Origin: Buttiauxella sp965119215
GTDB taxonomy: Bacteria; Pseudomonadota; Gammaproteobacteria; Enterobacterales; Enterobacteriaceae
Direction: 5' to 3'
DNA: 64,000 nt
NCBI GenBank assembly: GCA_965119215.1
Contig: CBCPKK010000007.1
Location: forward strand, 62,001 to 126,000
Shown piece by piece: positions 1 through 6,809 of this stretch. The notes beneath the pieces are model-generated. The model was not told the DNA's origin and searched no databases. It was given only the letters and a program-made list of their open reading frames with translations. Made by a program: the position numbers and the translations under genes. Numbering within the stretch: the stretch's first letter is position 1; each line of letters opens with the position of its first letter.

Positions 1-20
1 TCCAGACTTTTGCGTTTCAT
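1..20 (-). CDS. 5' end of an unidentified gene running off the left edge
   Basis: On the minus strand an ATG at position 20 opens the peptide MKRKSL before the window ends. An AGGAG ribosome-binding site lies 5 nt upstream of it, which is why I take it as a real start. It is divergent from agp. Six codons are too few to identify the protein. It does not match the N-terminus of CbpA, encoded near agp in E. coli. Confidence 0.4.
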
Positions 21-188
21 TGATTCTCCTTCGCAAATCGGTATCTAGTTTTATTATAAAACCTATTTCCCGCATTGAGTAGTTTTCCTTCACCCTGCGC
101 TTTTGCGATCCACTCAAAAGGCGGTATGGGTATTTTCTGCCACACTGTATCTGGCATTTTTGTGCAATAACCTCTTGAGGACTAAGGG

Positions 189-1439
189 ATGAATAAAAAA
201 ACGATCGCGGCATTACTGGCTTTGGCTTTCTTCGCACCTGCATTGGCGCAAGCCGACACAACACCCCAGGGTTATCAGCTCGAACAAGTTCTATTGATGA
301 GTCGCCATAACTTGCGCGCACCGCTCGCTAATAATGGCAGTGTGCTGGAACAGTCTACCGCGCAATCCTGGCCTGAATGGGACGTACCTGGCGGCCAGCT
401 CACCACTAAAGGTGGCGTGCTGGAAGTGTATATGGGGCATTATCTGCGCGAGTGGCTTGCGGAGCAGGGCTTAGTGAAAAGCGGTGAGTGCCCAACCCCG
501 CAAAGCGTCTACGCTTACGCCAACAGTTTGCAGCGCACCGTTGCAACGGCACAGTTCTTTATCACCGGCGCTTTCCCTGGTTGTGATGTGCCTGTCCATC
601 ACCAGGAAAAAATGGGCACCATGGACCCCACGTTTAATCCCGTCATCACTAACGACTCCCCTGAATTTAAGCAAGAAGCTGTGAAAGCGATGGAAGCCCA
701 GCGCGAACACTACAAACTCGATGACAGCTACCAGCTTCTTGAGCAAATCGTCGGGTTTAACGACTCGCCAAGCTGCAAAGAAAAACAGAAGTGCGATCTC
801 ACCACTGAAAAAGATAAATTCAGCGCCAATGCTACAGAAGAACCCGGTGTGAGCGGCCCGCTTAAAGTGGGTAATTCGCTGGTGGATGCCTTTACCTTGC
901 AATATTACGAGGGTATGCCGCTGGATAACGTCGCCTGGGGGAAAATCAAAACCGACGAGCAGTGGAAGGTGTTATCGCAGCTGAAAAATGGTTATCAGGA
1001 TACGTTGTTCACTTCGCCACAAGTTGCACGAAACGTGGCCGCGCCGTTGATTAAATACATTCAAAAAGCGCTGGCGGGAAGTGATAATAAAGGGCCAAAA
1101 ATTACGCTGCTGGTGGGGCATGATTCCAACATCGCATCACTGCTGACCGCACTGGATTTCAAACCTTACCAACTGCCGGAGCAGTATGAGCGCACGCCAA
1201 TCGGTGGGAAAATCATGTTCCAACGCTGGCATGATGCGAATACCAATCGTGATTTGATGAAGGTGGAATATGTTTATCAAAGCACTGAGCAATTGCGTAA
1301 GGCGGATGTGTTAAGCCTGCAACAACCGCCACAGCGGGTCACGCTCCAGCTTAACGGCTGCCCGACAGATGCGAATGGTTTTTGTCCGTGGGATAAATTT
1401 ACCGAGGTGTTAGCGCAGACGGTGAGTCAAGCGAAGTAA
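189..1439 (+). CDS. agp: Periplasmic glucose-1-phosphatase
   Basis: This histidine acid phosphatase removes phosphate from glucose-1-phosphate in the periplasm, letting cells use it as a carbon source. A Sec signal peptide covers about residues 1-22 (cut after ALAQA). The family's catalytic signature is RHNLRAP at residues 39-45, in the Agp-specific form of RHGxRxP, and the proton-donor HD pair is at 311-312 (VGHDSN). The 416-residue length is close to E. coli Agp (413), and gene order agp-yccJ-wrbA matches E. coli. The ATG follows TTGAGGACTAAGGG, a usable ribosome-binding site. It is monocistronic and convergent with yccJ. Confidence 0.96.
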   Translation: MNKKTIAALLALAFFAPALAQADTTPQGYQLEQVLLMSRHNLRAPLANNGSVLEQSTAQSWPEWDVPGGQLTTKGGVLEVYMGHYLREWLAEQGLVKSGECPTPQSVYAYANSLQRTVATAQFFITGAFPGCDVPVHHQEKMGTMDPTFNPVITNDSPEFKQEAVKAMEAQREHYKLDDSYQLLEQIVGFNDSPSCKEKQKCDLTTEKDKFSANATEEPGVSGPLKVGNSLVDAFTLQYYEGMPLDNVAWGKIKTDEQWKVLSQLKNGYQDTLFTSPQVARNVAAPLIKYIQKALAGSDNKGPKITLLVGHDSNIASLLTALDFKPYQLPEQYERTPIGGKIMFQRWHDANTNRDLMKVEYVYQSTEQLRKADVLSLQQPPQRVTLQLNGCPTDANGFCPWDKFTEVLAQTVSQAK

Positions 1440-1450
1440 AATATAAGAGA

Positions 1451-1473
1451 CTCCCCCGCGAATGGCGGGGGAG
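1451..1473. terminator. Inverted repeat between convergent agp and yccJ
   Basis: A perfect 9-bp GC-rich stem (CTCCCCCGC / GCGGGGGAG, 5-nt loop) sits in the 40-bp gap between the two convergent stop codons. There is no long T run on either side, so it may be a weak bidirectional terminator or an mRNA 3'-end stabiliser. Confidence 0.55.
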
Positions 1474-1479
1474 ATCCTG

Positions 1480-1707
1480 CTAGACGTTCTTGCGCTCTAT
1501 GGTTTGTTCGCCCCAGAACAGCGAATCTTTATCTGTCTTTTCAAATGCCAGCGTCAGCACCTCGTCGTTGCCATCTTCCCAAATTTTCTCCGCCATTTTT
1601 TCGTCGTATTTAGCCACTTCAAAAATAGCCTCTGCGATTTCAGGAGAGGTGTTACGTAAACTCGCCCATTCACCTACGTGATGAGTTTTTGATTGTTGAT
1701 TCTGCAT
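1480..1707 (-). CDS. yccJ: YccJ family small protein
   Basis: A 75-residue acidic cytoplasmic protein matching the enterobacterial YccJ family in length and sequence (start MQNQQSKTHHVGEW). Its biochemical function is unknown. It lies 15 nt downstream of wrbA on the same strand, so the two are very likely cotranscribed, as in E. coli, where this pair is associated with RpoS-dependent stationary-phase expression. No signal peptide or membrane segment is visible. Confidence 0.92.
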   Translation of the reverse strand: MQNQQSKTHHVGEWASLRNTSPEIAEAIFEVAKYDEKMAEKIWEDGNDEVLTLAFEKTDKDSLFWGEQTIERKNV

Positions 1708-1722
1708 GTACTCCTCCAGAAT

Positions 1723-2319
1723 TTAACCATGAAGTTTAACGGCAAGGCCTGCCACGTGTTCGCCTTGATAGCGAGCAATGGAAAGTTCTTCCTGGCTTGG
1801 CTGACGCGAACCATCGGCACCGGCAATCGTTGTGGCACCATAAGGCGTTCCGCCGCGAACCTGTGAGACATCAAACAATTCTTGCGCGGCATAGCCGATG
1901 GGGACAATCACCATTCCGTGGTGCGCAAGCGTGGTCCATGTCGATGAGATAGTGTGTTCCTGGCCGCCGCCGGTGCCGGTTGAGCTAAACACGCTGGCAA
2001 GTTTGCCGTGCAAACCGCCTGATGCCCACAGGCCGCCGGTCTGGTCAAGGAAGGTGCGCATCTGGCCGGCCATATTGCCAAAGCGAGTGGGCGTGCCAAA
2101 AATAATGGCGTCGTAATCGGCAAGTTCTTGCGGTGTGGCTTGCGGGGTATTTTGCGTCTTCCCCCCGGCTTTTAAGAACGCTTCGCCTGACATCGTTTCC
2201 GGGACTCGCTTCACCGTGACTTCTACGCCATCCACTTTCTGTGCACCTTCTGCCACAGCGCGTGCCATGGTTTCGATGTGTCCGTACATTGAGTAATAAA
2301 GCACCAGAACTTTAGCCAT
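1723..2319 (-). CDS. wrbA: NAD(P)H:quinone oxidoreductase WrbA
   Basis: An FMN-dependent flavodoxin-like quinone reductase that makes two-electron reductions of quinones and protects against oxidative stress. Visible features are the N-terminal FMN phosphate-binding loop (YYSMYGHIE, about residues 8-16), the second flavin loop GTPTRFGNM near residue 76, and STGTGGGQE near 112. I chose the ATG at 2319 (MAKVLVLY, 198 residues) because an AAGGAG lies 8 nt upstream. A GTG three codons further upstream falls inside that ribosome-binding site and is unlikely. It is the first gene of the wrbA-yccJ operon. Confidence 0.96.
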   Translation of the reverse strand: MAKVLVLYYSMYGHIETMARAVAEGAQKVDGVEVTVKRVPETMSGEAFLKAGGKTQNTPQATPQELADYDAIIFGTPTRFGNMAGQMRTFLDQTGGLWASGGLHGKLASVFSSTGTGGGQEHTISSTWTTLAHHGMVIVPIGYAAQELFDVSQVRGGTPYGATTIAGADGSRQPSQEELSIARYQGEHVAGLAVKLHG

Positions 2320-2710
2320 CTCGCTCACTCCTTACTATTGCCGCAGCGTATTGCTGCACTACTTTAAAGATATGTGCTGTGGCTCAATCTGCAACTTAGA
2401 AGGCGATTTCATTGATTAAGGTTAAATTTTCCCGCGAGCAAAATTTTGTCGCATTACGTCACATTTTTACAAGGTGACTATTTCACTAAAAATAAGAATA
2501 TCTTATGGATTAAGCGGCAAAAAAATCACCCGTTCTGGCGATTACATGTTGCAAGATATTACGATTCAGTGGTCAATTACCCCGGCTGCACTAAGCTTAG
2601 TTCCACGCGGCAACGTTTGATGATGTCGGTTTATGCCGTGCGGTGAAAGAATTCTCTTTGACTGAATGCAATATGATGACTTAACTATTTCACCAATCTG
2701 GAGGTTAGAA
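2320..2710. other. Divergent intergenic region wrbA/ymdF
   Basis: This 391-bp gap separates the divergently read wrbA and ymdF and must hold both promoters. It is A/T-rich around 2440-2530. The only palindrome I noticed is CTAAGCTTAG near 2590. The short open frames here have no ribosome-binding site and no recognisable product. Confidence 0.5.
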
Positions 2711-2887
2711 ATGGCAAACCATCGTGGTGGGTCAGGTAATTTCGCTGAAGACCGTGAAAGGGCATCAGAAGCAGGCCGTAAAGGTGGCCAACATAGCGGC
2801 GGGAACTTCAAAAATGACCCGCAACGCGCTTCAGAAGCGGGCCAAAAAGGGGGCAAAAATAGCCATGGCAGTAATCGTAATAAATAG
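2711..2887 (+). CDS. ymdF: YmdF/YciG-family KGG-repeat stress protein
   Basis: A 58-residue glycine-, serine- and lysine-rich protein with two copies of the KGG signature (ASEAGRKGG and ASEAGQKGG). It belongs to the YciG/con-10-like family of small stationary-phase proteins. E. coli YciG is needed for normal motility, and YmdF is its uncharacterised paralogue. Start choice: ATG at 2711 is preceded by CTGGAGGTTAGAA, a strong ribosome-binding site. The frame stays open upstream to 2666, but that extension has no Shine-Dalgarno and no similarity to the family. A clear terminator follows. Confidence 0.93.
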   Translation: MANHRGGSGNFAEDRERASEAGRKGGQHSGGNFKNDPQRASEAGQKGGKNSHGSNRNK

Positions 2888-2906
2888 TCGTGATAGCTAG
2901 CCCCGG

Positions 2907-2936
2907 CCGCCGGTTTTTACCGGCGGTTTTATTTTG
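2907..2936 (+). terminator. Rho-independent terminator after ymdF
   Basis: A 7-bp perfect stem (CCGCCGG / CCGGCGG) with a 6-nt loop is followed by TTTTATTTTG, 20 bp past the ymdF stop. Confidence 0.85.
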
Positions 2937-3006
2937 TCCCTCCCATTGAAGTCACCGGCGCTTGGTCGCACTATATTCGGCTTGCTTATCTCGTCCTGGT
3001 ACTTTC

Positions 3007-3927
3007 ATGTCTGCCTTATTGCGCCGTTATCAGTTCTCCGTCAAACCTCAAGAAGCGCTCCTGATCCTCATCACCATGTTCTGGGGAGGAACTTTTCTTG
3101 CTGTGCAATATGCAATGACCATGAGCGATCCCTTCTTTTTTGTCGGCCTACGTTTTGCAACCGCCGCGCTGGCTGTCGGGCTGCTGTCGATAAAATCATT
3201 ACGCGGCATGACCTGGCTTGAAGTAAAAGCAGGCGTATTTATCGGGGTTTCCATTGCCATCGGCTACAGCATGCAAACCTGGGGGCTGCAAAGCATACCC
3301 AGCAGTAAATCGGCGTTTATCACCGCGATGTATGTCCCGCTGGTGCCTGTTTTACAATGGATTTGCCTGGGGAGAATGCCGGGCCTCATGTCCTGGGTTG
3401 GCGTAGTTTTGGCCTTTATTGGCCTTATTTTCCTTGCGGGGCCGGACGGAACGTCGCTAACGCTTGGCGCAGGTGAAATCATTACGCTTATCAGTGCGCT
3501 GGCGATTGCCGCCGAAATTATTCTGATTAGCGCCTGGGCGGGCAAAGTTGATATTAAGCGCGTTACCGTTGTGCAACTCGCTACCGCCTCGATTGTCGCT
3601 TTCGCGACCATGATTCCAGCAGGGGAAAGCGTGCCCACGTTTACGCCAGGTTTGCTGGTCATCGCCCTCGGGCTCGGGATATTTAGTGCGATTATTCAGG
3701 TAACGATGAACTGGGCGCAACGCAGCGTATCGCCAACGCGAGCGACGGTGATTTATACCGGTGAACCGGTATGGGCCGGTATTTTTGGGCGTATGGCGGG
3801 GGAGCGATTACCCGTGCTGGCGCTGCTAGGTGGCGCATTGATCGTGCTGGGTGTGCTGGTTAGCGAGCTAAAACTTAAGCGTAAGAAAAAGGCACCGTTG
3901 CTGGTGCCTGAAGAAAAGGGTTTGTAG
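3007..3927 (+). CDS. DMT-superfamily (EamA) inner-membrane transporter
   Basis: A 306-residue very hydrophobic protein with about ten membrane segments arranged as two EamA halves, the typical 10-TM drug/metabolite transporter plan. Landmarks are FWGGTFLAVQYAM in the first helix region and SPTRATVIYTGEPVWAG in the second half, the conserved EamA signature. The C-terminus is a basic tail (KLKRKKK). ATG at 3007 gives a compact cytoplasmic N-terminus. A TTG at 2962 in the same frame is possible but has no ribosome-binding site. Substrate cannot be told from sequence. E. coli K-12 has no gene at this position, and it lies convergent to the rut operon. Confidence 0.85.
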   Translation: MSALLRRYQFSVKPQEALLILITMFWGGTFLAVQYAMTMSDPFFFVGLRFATAALAVGLLSIKSLRGMTWLEVKAGVFIGVSIAIGYSMQTWGLQSIPSSKSAFITAMYVPLVPVLQWICLGRMPGLMSWVGVVLAFIGLIFLAGPDGTSLTLGAGEIITLISALAIAAEIILISAWAGKVDIKRVTVVQLATASIVAFATMIPAGESVPTFTPGLLVIALGLGIFSAIIQVTMNWAQRSVSPTRATVIYTGEPVWAGIFGRMAGERLPVLALLGGALIVLGVLVSELKLKRKKKAPLLVPEEKGL

Positions 3928-4009
3928 GACATTTGTTTGGTGTCGCTGCAAGCAACGACAATAAGTCGCAAGAAGCAGGTTCGGCCCCCAACCCTTCTCT
4001 GGCAAGTGG

Positions 4010-4028
4010 CTGTCTCTTATACACATCT
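4010..4028. other. Tn5 mosaic end / Nextera adapter sequence (probable artefact)
   Basis: The 19 bases CTGTCTCTTATACACATCT are an exact match to the hyperactive Tn5 mosaic end used in tagmentation libraries. Read on the other strand it encodes the tell-tale peptide DVYKRQ seen in contaminated assemblies. There is no second mosaic end, transposase or resistance gene nearby. The left flank stops inside a repeat of the CCTGGCAAGG type, which suggests that contigs were wrongly joined here. Confidence 0.95.
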
Positions 4029-4077
4029 CGCTCTGGCAATCTATCAGGGTGAGATCTGTAAGCCACGCAGGTTTTCC

Positions 4078-4320
4078 GTTCACCAGTAAGTACAGATTTT
4101 CCATGTGATCACCGATAACGGTGAACGTGCCATGGGAATTACGCCATTCCCCTGGCAACCCCGGCGCCCGGCCAATAAATCGCCGCAAGCGGTAAACCCC
4201 AGTTTATCCCCAACATTCAGGGTCGTTCGCGATTCGTTCCAGACGATCGCTCTCTTGCGTTGTTCCCGACAACGCAACCCTGACTGAAGGGGAAAAACTG
4301 GGGCGATTTAAGCCGGGAAC
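4078..4320 (-). repeat. Multi-hairpin repeat, copy A
   Basis: Read on the minus strand this copy has three structural modules. The first is a long imperfect hairpin (arms about 4169-4222 and 4278-4315) with paired blocks CCCCAGTTT/AAACTGGGG, TCCCC/GGGGA and TTCAG/CTGAA, plus an inner 9-bp hairpin TTGCGTTGT/ACAACGCAA at 4255-4277. The second is a short hairpin at 4130-4155. The third is a GTTCACC...GGTGAAC pair at 4078-4126. A 12-nt unpaired block GCAAGCGGTAAA lies in one arm (4185-4196). Copy B has the same modules in the same order on the opposite strand. The open frames running through it are not genes. Confidence 0.8.
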
Positions 4321-4419
4321 AAGTGCGTGGCTGTAAATTCAGGAAACCATGCCGCGTTTGCGTTGCTGAAAAACCTAAAGCAATACCGTGAACAAATAGT
4401 AGTGCAGAGTGGAAGCGAG

Positions 4420-4664
4420 CGGTTTTGGTCCGGCTTAAATCGCCTCCATTTTTCCTCATTTTTTGGGTCCAGCCGTCTGGAACGGCTGGAGGGCGTGATC
4501 GTCGGGAACGAATCGCAACCGACCCTAAAAATGAGGAAAAATGGAGGTTTACCGCTTGCGGCGATTTATTGCCGGGAGTCGGGATCCCTAAGGGTGTGAC
4601 GGAGAACACCCTTAGGACGTTCACCGGTTCGGTGGCTGCATAAACCAGATATCGCCTGGTGAAC
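4420..4664 (+). repeat. Multi-hairpin repeat, copy B
   Basis: This copy is homologous to copy A but inverted relative to it. The main hairpin (4430-4575) has a perfect 21-bp stem formed by 4443-4463 and 4527-4547, extended outward by AAATCGCC/GGCGATTT and CCGGC/GCCGG, and the same unpaired 12-nt block (TTTACCGCTTGC, 4548-4559) in the second arm. Inside is an 8-bp hairpin CCAGCCGT/ACGGCTGG (4469-4489). A perfect 11-bp hairpin follows at 4587-4616, then the GTTCACCG...CGGTG...GGTGAAC module at 4619-4664. Stem bases differ from copy A, but pairing is kept. Confidence 0.8.
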
Positions 4665-4739
4665 GGAACCTTCACGACACTGACAGAGTGAATGTCATAC
4701 AGCGCTTGTGCTCAACGATGTGACTAAGATACAGGACAA

Positions 4740-4833
4740 GGGGATAGAGCTTAACGGTTTTAGCTCCTCCACCTGGCAAGGGGGAGGCTGGGAGGGGGTG
4801 AATTAAGCCGGGCCAGAACCGCTGGCTTCCCAT
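4740..4833 (-). repeat. Partial third copy of the repeat edge, abutting rutG
   Basis: On the minus strand the stretch GGAAGCCAGCGGTTCTGG followed by CCCGGCTTAATTCACC matches the leading edge of copy B (GGAAGCGAGCGGTTTTGG, then TCCGGCTTAAATCGCC). It then diverges into a CCTCC...GGAGG hairpin around the CCTGGCAAGG motif (4765-4789) and a GAGCTTAA...AGCTC hairpin (4747-4766). It begins where rutG coding sequence ends. Confidence 0.6.
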
Positions 4834-4881
4834 TCTTGCCTGGCGCTGCCTCAGCCATTGTGGAAACCAGGTATTCGCCAT
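4834..4881 (-). pseudogene. rutG: rutG remnant (N-terminal 16 codons only)
   Basis: Just 27 bp after the rutF stop, an ATG at 4881 with GGAG 6 nt upstream starts MANTWFPQW, reminiscent of the E. coli RutG start (MAMFGFPHW). RutG is the uracil/thymine permease that closes the rut operon. After about 16 codons the frame runs into the repeat at 4833 and no permease sequence follows. The gene is therefore broken here, either by a real deletion or insertion or by misassembly (adapter at 4010). Confidence 0.65.
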
Positions 4882-4908
4882 ATTTATCTCCAGCAGGTCA
4901 CGTTTCGG

Positions 4909-5397
4909 CTAACAGGCAGGCCGCATCAGTTGATGGTAGCCACGGTCAAACCACACCAGGCCATGAGTATCGTCGTTACGTTCAAGGGCGACTAATTCAC
5001 AAAATAAAATGTCATGGGTGCCGACGCTGACGACATGGCTAATTCGGCAGTCGAACGACACAATCGCGCCTTCCAACTGCGGGCAGCCCGTCATGCCATG
5101 TCGCCAACGGGCGGCAGAAAAGCGTTCGGTCATGGCGGTTTTGCCGCCAAATAAATTGGAAAGCGCTTCGTGTCCGGCGGCTAAGGTATTCACGCATAGC
5201 GCCTCGTTGCGGCTGAAAATCGGCCACACAGAAGCACTTCGGTTGAGACAAACCAGCAGAGTCGGCGGCTCGTCTGTCACGCTGCACACGGCTGATGCGG
5301 TAAATCCGGCGCGTCCGGCGGGGCCATCTGTAGTCACGATATTGACTGCGGCTCCCAGGCATGACATTGCATCGCGGAAGGTTTGTTTTTCAATCAT
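4909..5397 (-). CDS. rutF: Rut pathway flavin reductase RutF
   Basis: An NADH:FMN oxidoreductase that supplies reduced FMN to the RutA monooxygenase in the pyrimidine-ring-cleavage pathway. The 162 residues have the flavin-reductase-like fold, with the conserved stretch GFTASAVCSVTDEPPTLLVCLN at about 31-52 and the C-terminal HHGLVWF-type segment seen here as THGLVWFDRGYH. Length is close to E. coli RutF (164). The start at 5397 has AGGAG just upstream. It lies 9 bp after rutE and is now the last intact gene of the operon because rutG is lost. Confidence 0.94.
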   Translation of the reverse strand: MIEKQTFRDAMSCLGAAVNIVTTDGPAGRAGFTASAVCSVTDEPPTLLVCLNRSASVWPIFSRNEALCVNTLAAGHEALSNLFGGKTAMTERFSAARWRHGMTGCPQLEGAIVSFDCRISHVVSVGTHDILFCELVALERNDDTHGLVWFDRGYHQLMRPAC

Positions 5398-5406
5398 GTT
5401 TGCTCC

Positions 5407-5997
5407 TCAGGCCAGGCCACAGGCTTCTTCAAACGCTAACCTTGGCAAGCGCGAATGGGTTTTTAGCGGATTGCCATAACCGATGTTTATCAGCAAATTA
5501 CTTTTCCAGCCGCTGGCTGCGAAAAATTCCGCATCGACTTTTTCCCGATCAAAACCAGACATCGGGCCGGTATCTAAACCCAGCGCCCGACAGGCGGATA
5601 TCAGGTACGCCGCTTGCATCGAGCTATTGCGAAAGGCCGTTTCTTCAGCCAGTTGCGGGCTTGAGGTAAACCAGGCGCGGGCGTCAGCGTAGGGGAACAA
5701 TTTCGGTAATTGCTCAAAGAAAACCGGGTCCCACGCCACGATGGCGGTAACCGGGGCGCTCATGGTTTTCTCCTCGTTGCCCGCTGAAAGCGTGGGTTTC
5801 AGCCGCGCTTTTCCTTCGGCGCTGCGCACAAACATAAAGCGTGCGGGCGAACAGTTGGCGGATGTCGGGCCAAGGCGCAATAGGTTATAAATCTCGGTAA
5901 GTTGTGCGTCACTTACTGGTTTATCCAGCCACGCGCTGTGCGTATGTGCGCCGGTGAACAGGGTTTCCAGCGCTTCGGAAGAAATGGCATGGCTCAT
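5407..5997 (-). CDS. rutE: Malonic semialdehyde reductase RutE
   Basis: A 196-residue nitroreductase-family FMN protein that reduces malonic semialdehyde, the toxic end product of uracil breakdown, to 3-hydroxypropionate. Family marks are the N-terminal FMN-binding stretch RLGPTSANCSPARFMFV (about 41-57) and the C-terminal NIGYGNP. Its start overlaps the rutD stop by 4 nt (5994-5997), indicating translational coupling within rutABCDEF. Confidence 0.94.
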   Translation of the reverse strand: MSHAISSEALETLFTGAHTHSAWLDKPVSDAQLTEIYNLLRLGPTSANCSPARFMFVRSAEGKARLKPTLSAGNEEKTMSAPVTAIVAWDPVFFEQLPKLFPYADARAWFTSSPQLAEETAFRNSSMQAAYLISACRALGLDTGPMSGFDREKVDAEFFAASGWKSNLLINIGYGNPLKTHSRLPRLAFEEACGLA

Positions 5998-6806
5998 ACA
6001 ATTTCCTTATTAAAAGAGGGGGCGGTTTGTCGTATTTTTTTCAGTGTGCTGAGCAAGCATTGATTAAAATCGTCTGCCGCCGTGACGTTACAGGCGTGTC
6101 CACCCCACGGCATGACTTCAAGCAGGCTGTCGGGCAGCGCTTCGTGCAGTTCCGCAGAGCAAGTCCACGGCACCAGCAGATCGTCACGGGAACAAATCAG
6201 CAATACTGGCTGGTGGATGTGCGCGGCGGTTGCATGGAAATCAGCGGCTTTCAGCGCATTCAGGCGGCGAGTGAGGTTTTGTGCCCCCTGAAAGTGCGCG
6301 TTATGCATCGCTTCTTCCGCTTCCAGGCGCGGCTGGTTTGCCGCCATCCAGTCAGCCGGATAGAGAAACAGCGGCTGCGCCTGCAAATACGCCGCAGCGC
6401 CGCTGTCGCGCAGCAAAGTCTCACGGACTGCAAAACAGCGACGGGTATGGGCATTAAGCTGCAACCAGCCGTTGATGATCGCCAGCACGTCGATGGACGC
6501 GGGGTAATCCAGCGCCAGTTGCATGGCAACCAGCCCGCCCAGTGCATGCCCAAGAACGCTGTAATGTGTGATGCCATGTTGCAGCAGGGCTGAGTGGATT
6601 TCGTGCGCCATATCCGCAAGGCAATAATCGCCTGGCAGCTCTTGCCGATTCACACCCGTTCCGCGTTGGTCGTACACCACCACCTGATAATGTTCGGCCA
6701 GTGCCGCTCGCTGGGGCAGCCAGTAATTACCGGTTCCACCCAGCCCGGCAATCAACAGCAGAACGGGCGCGTCGGGGAAGGGCGCTGGAATAAGCTCAAT
6801 CTGCAT
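5994..6806 (-). CDS. rutD: Aminoacrylate hydrolase RutD
   Basis: An alpha/beta-hydrolase-fold protein that speeds the conversion of 3-aminoacrylate to malonic semialdehyde and ammonia. The oxyanion-side motif LIAGLGGTGNYW is at about 17-28, followed by DQRGTG and the nucleophile-elbow position GHALGG. That elbow has Ala where typical hydrolases have Ser, and the same substitution is found in E. coli RutD, so it is a family trait and not damage. The C-terminal His lies in GGHACNV. It is 270 residues long and lies 3 bp after rutC. Confidence 0.94.
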   Translation of the reverse strand: MQIELIPAPFPDAPVLLLIAGLGGTGNYWLPQRAALAEHYQVVVYDQRGTGVNRQELPGDYCLADMAHEIHSALLQHGITHYSVLGHALGGLVAMQLALDYPASIDVLAIINGWLQLNAHTRRCFAVRETLLRDSGAAAYLQAQPLFLYPADWMAANQPRLEAEEAMHNAHFQGAQNLTRRLNALKAADFHATAAHIHQPVLLICSRDDLLVPWTCSAELHEALPDSLLEVMPWGGHACNVTAADDFNQCLLSTLKKIRQTAPSFNKEIV

Positions 6807-6809
6807 AAG

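Noticed and set aside
471..902. 143-codon minus-strand open frame inside agp
   Set aside because: It is a shadow of the well-supported agp gene in another frame.
2446..2646. 66-codon open frame between wrbA and ymdF
   Set aside because: No ribosome-binding site, no recognisable family, and it lies in the divergent promoter region.
3868..4188. Minus-strand open frame with a plausible-looking peptide around 4030-4188
   Set aside because: It runs through the Tn5 mosaic end (MCIRDS/DVYKRQ-type peptide) and repeat copy A, and its apparent motif LVNGK arises from the conserved GGTGAACGGAA of the repeat.
4327..4643. Plus-strand open frames across repeat copy B
   Set aside because: They follow the palindromic arms. 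The structure explains the sequence better than coding does.
4217..4675. 152-codon minus-strand open frame
   Set aside because: It lies across repeat copies A and B with no ribosome-binding site. Similar peptides are expected from any copy of this repeat.
5994..6806. RutD lacking the nucleophilic Ser (GHALGG) as a possible broken enzyme
   Set aside because: E. coli RutD has the same Ala at this position, so it is a family feature.
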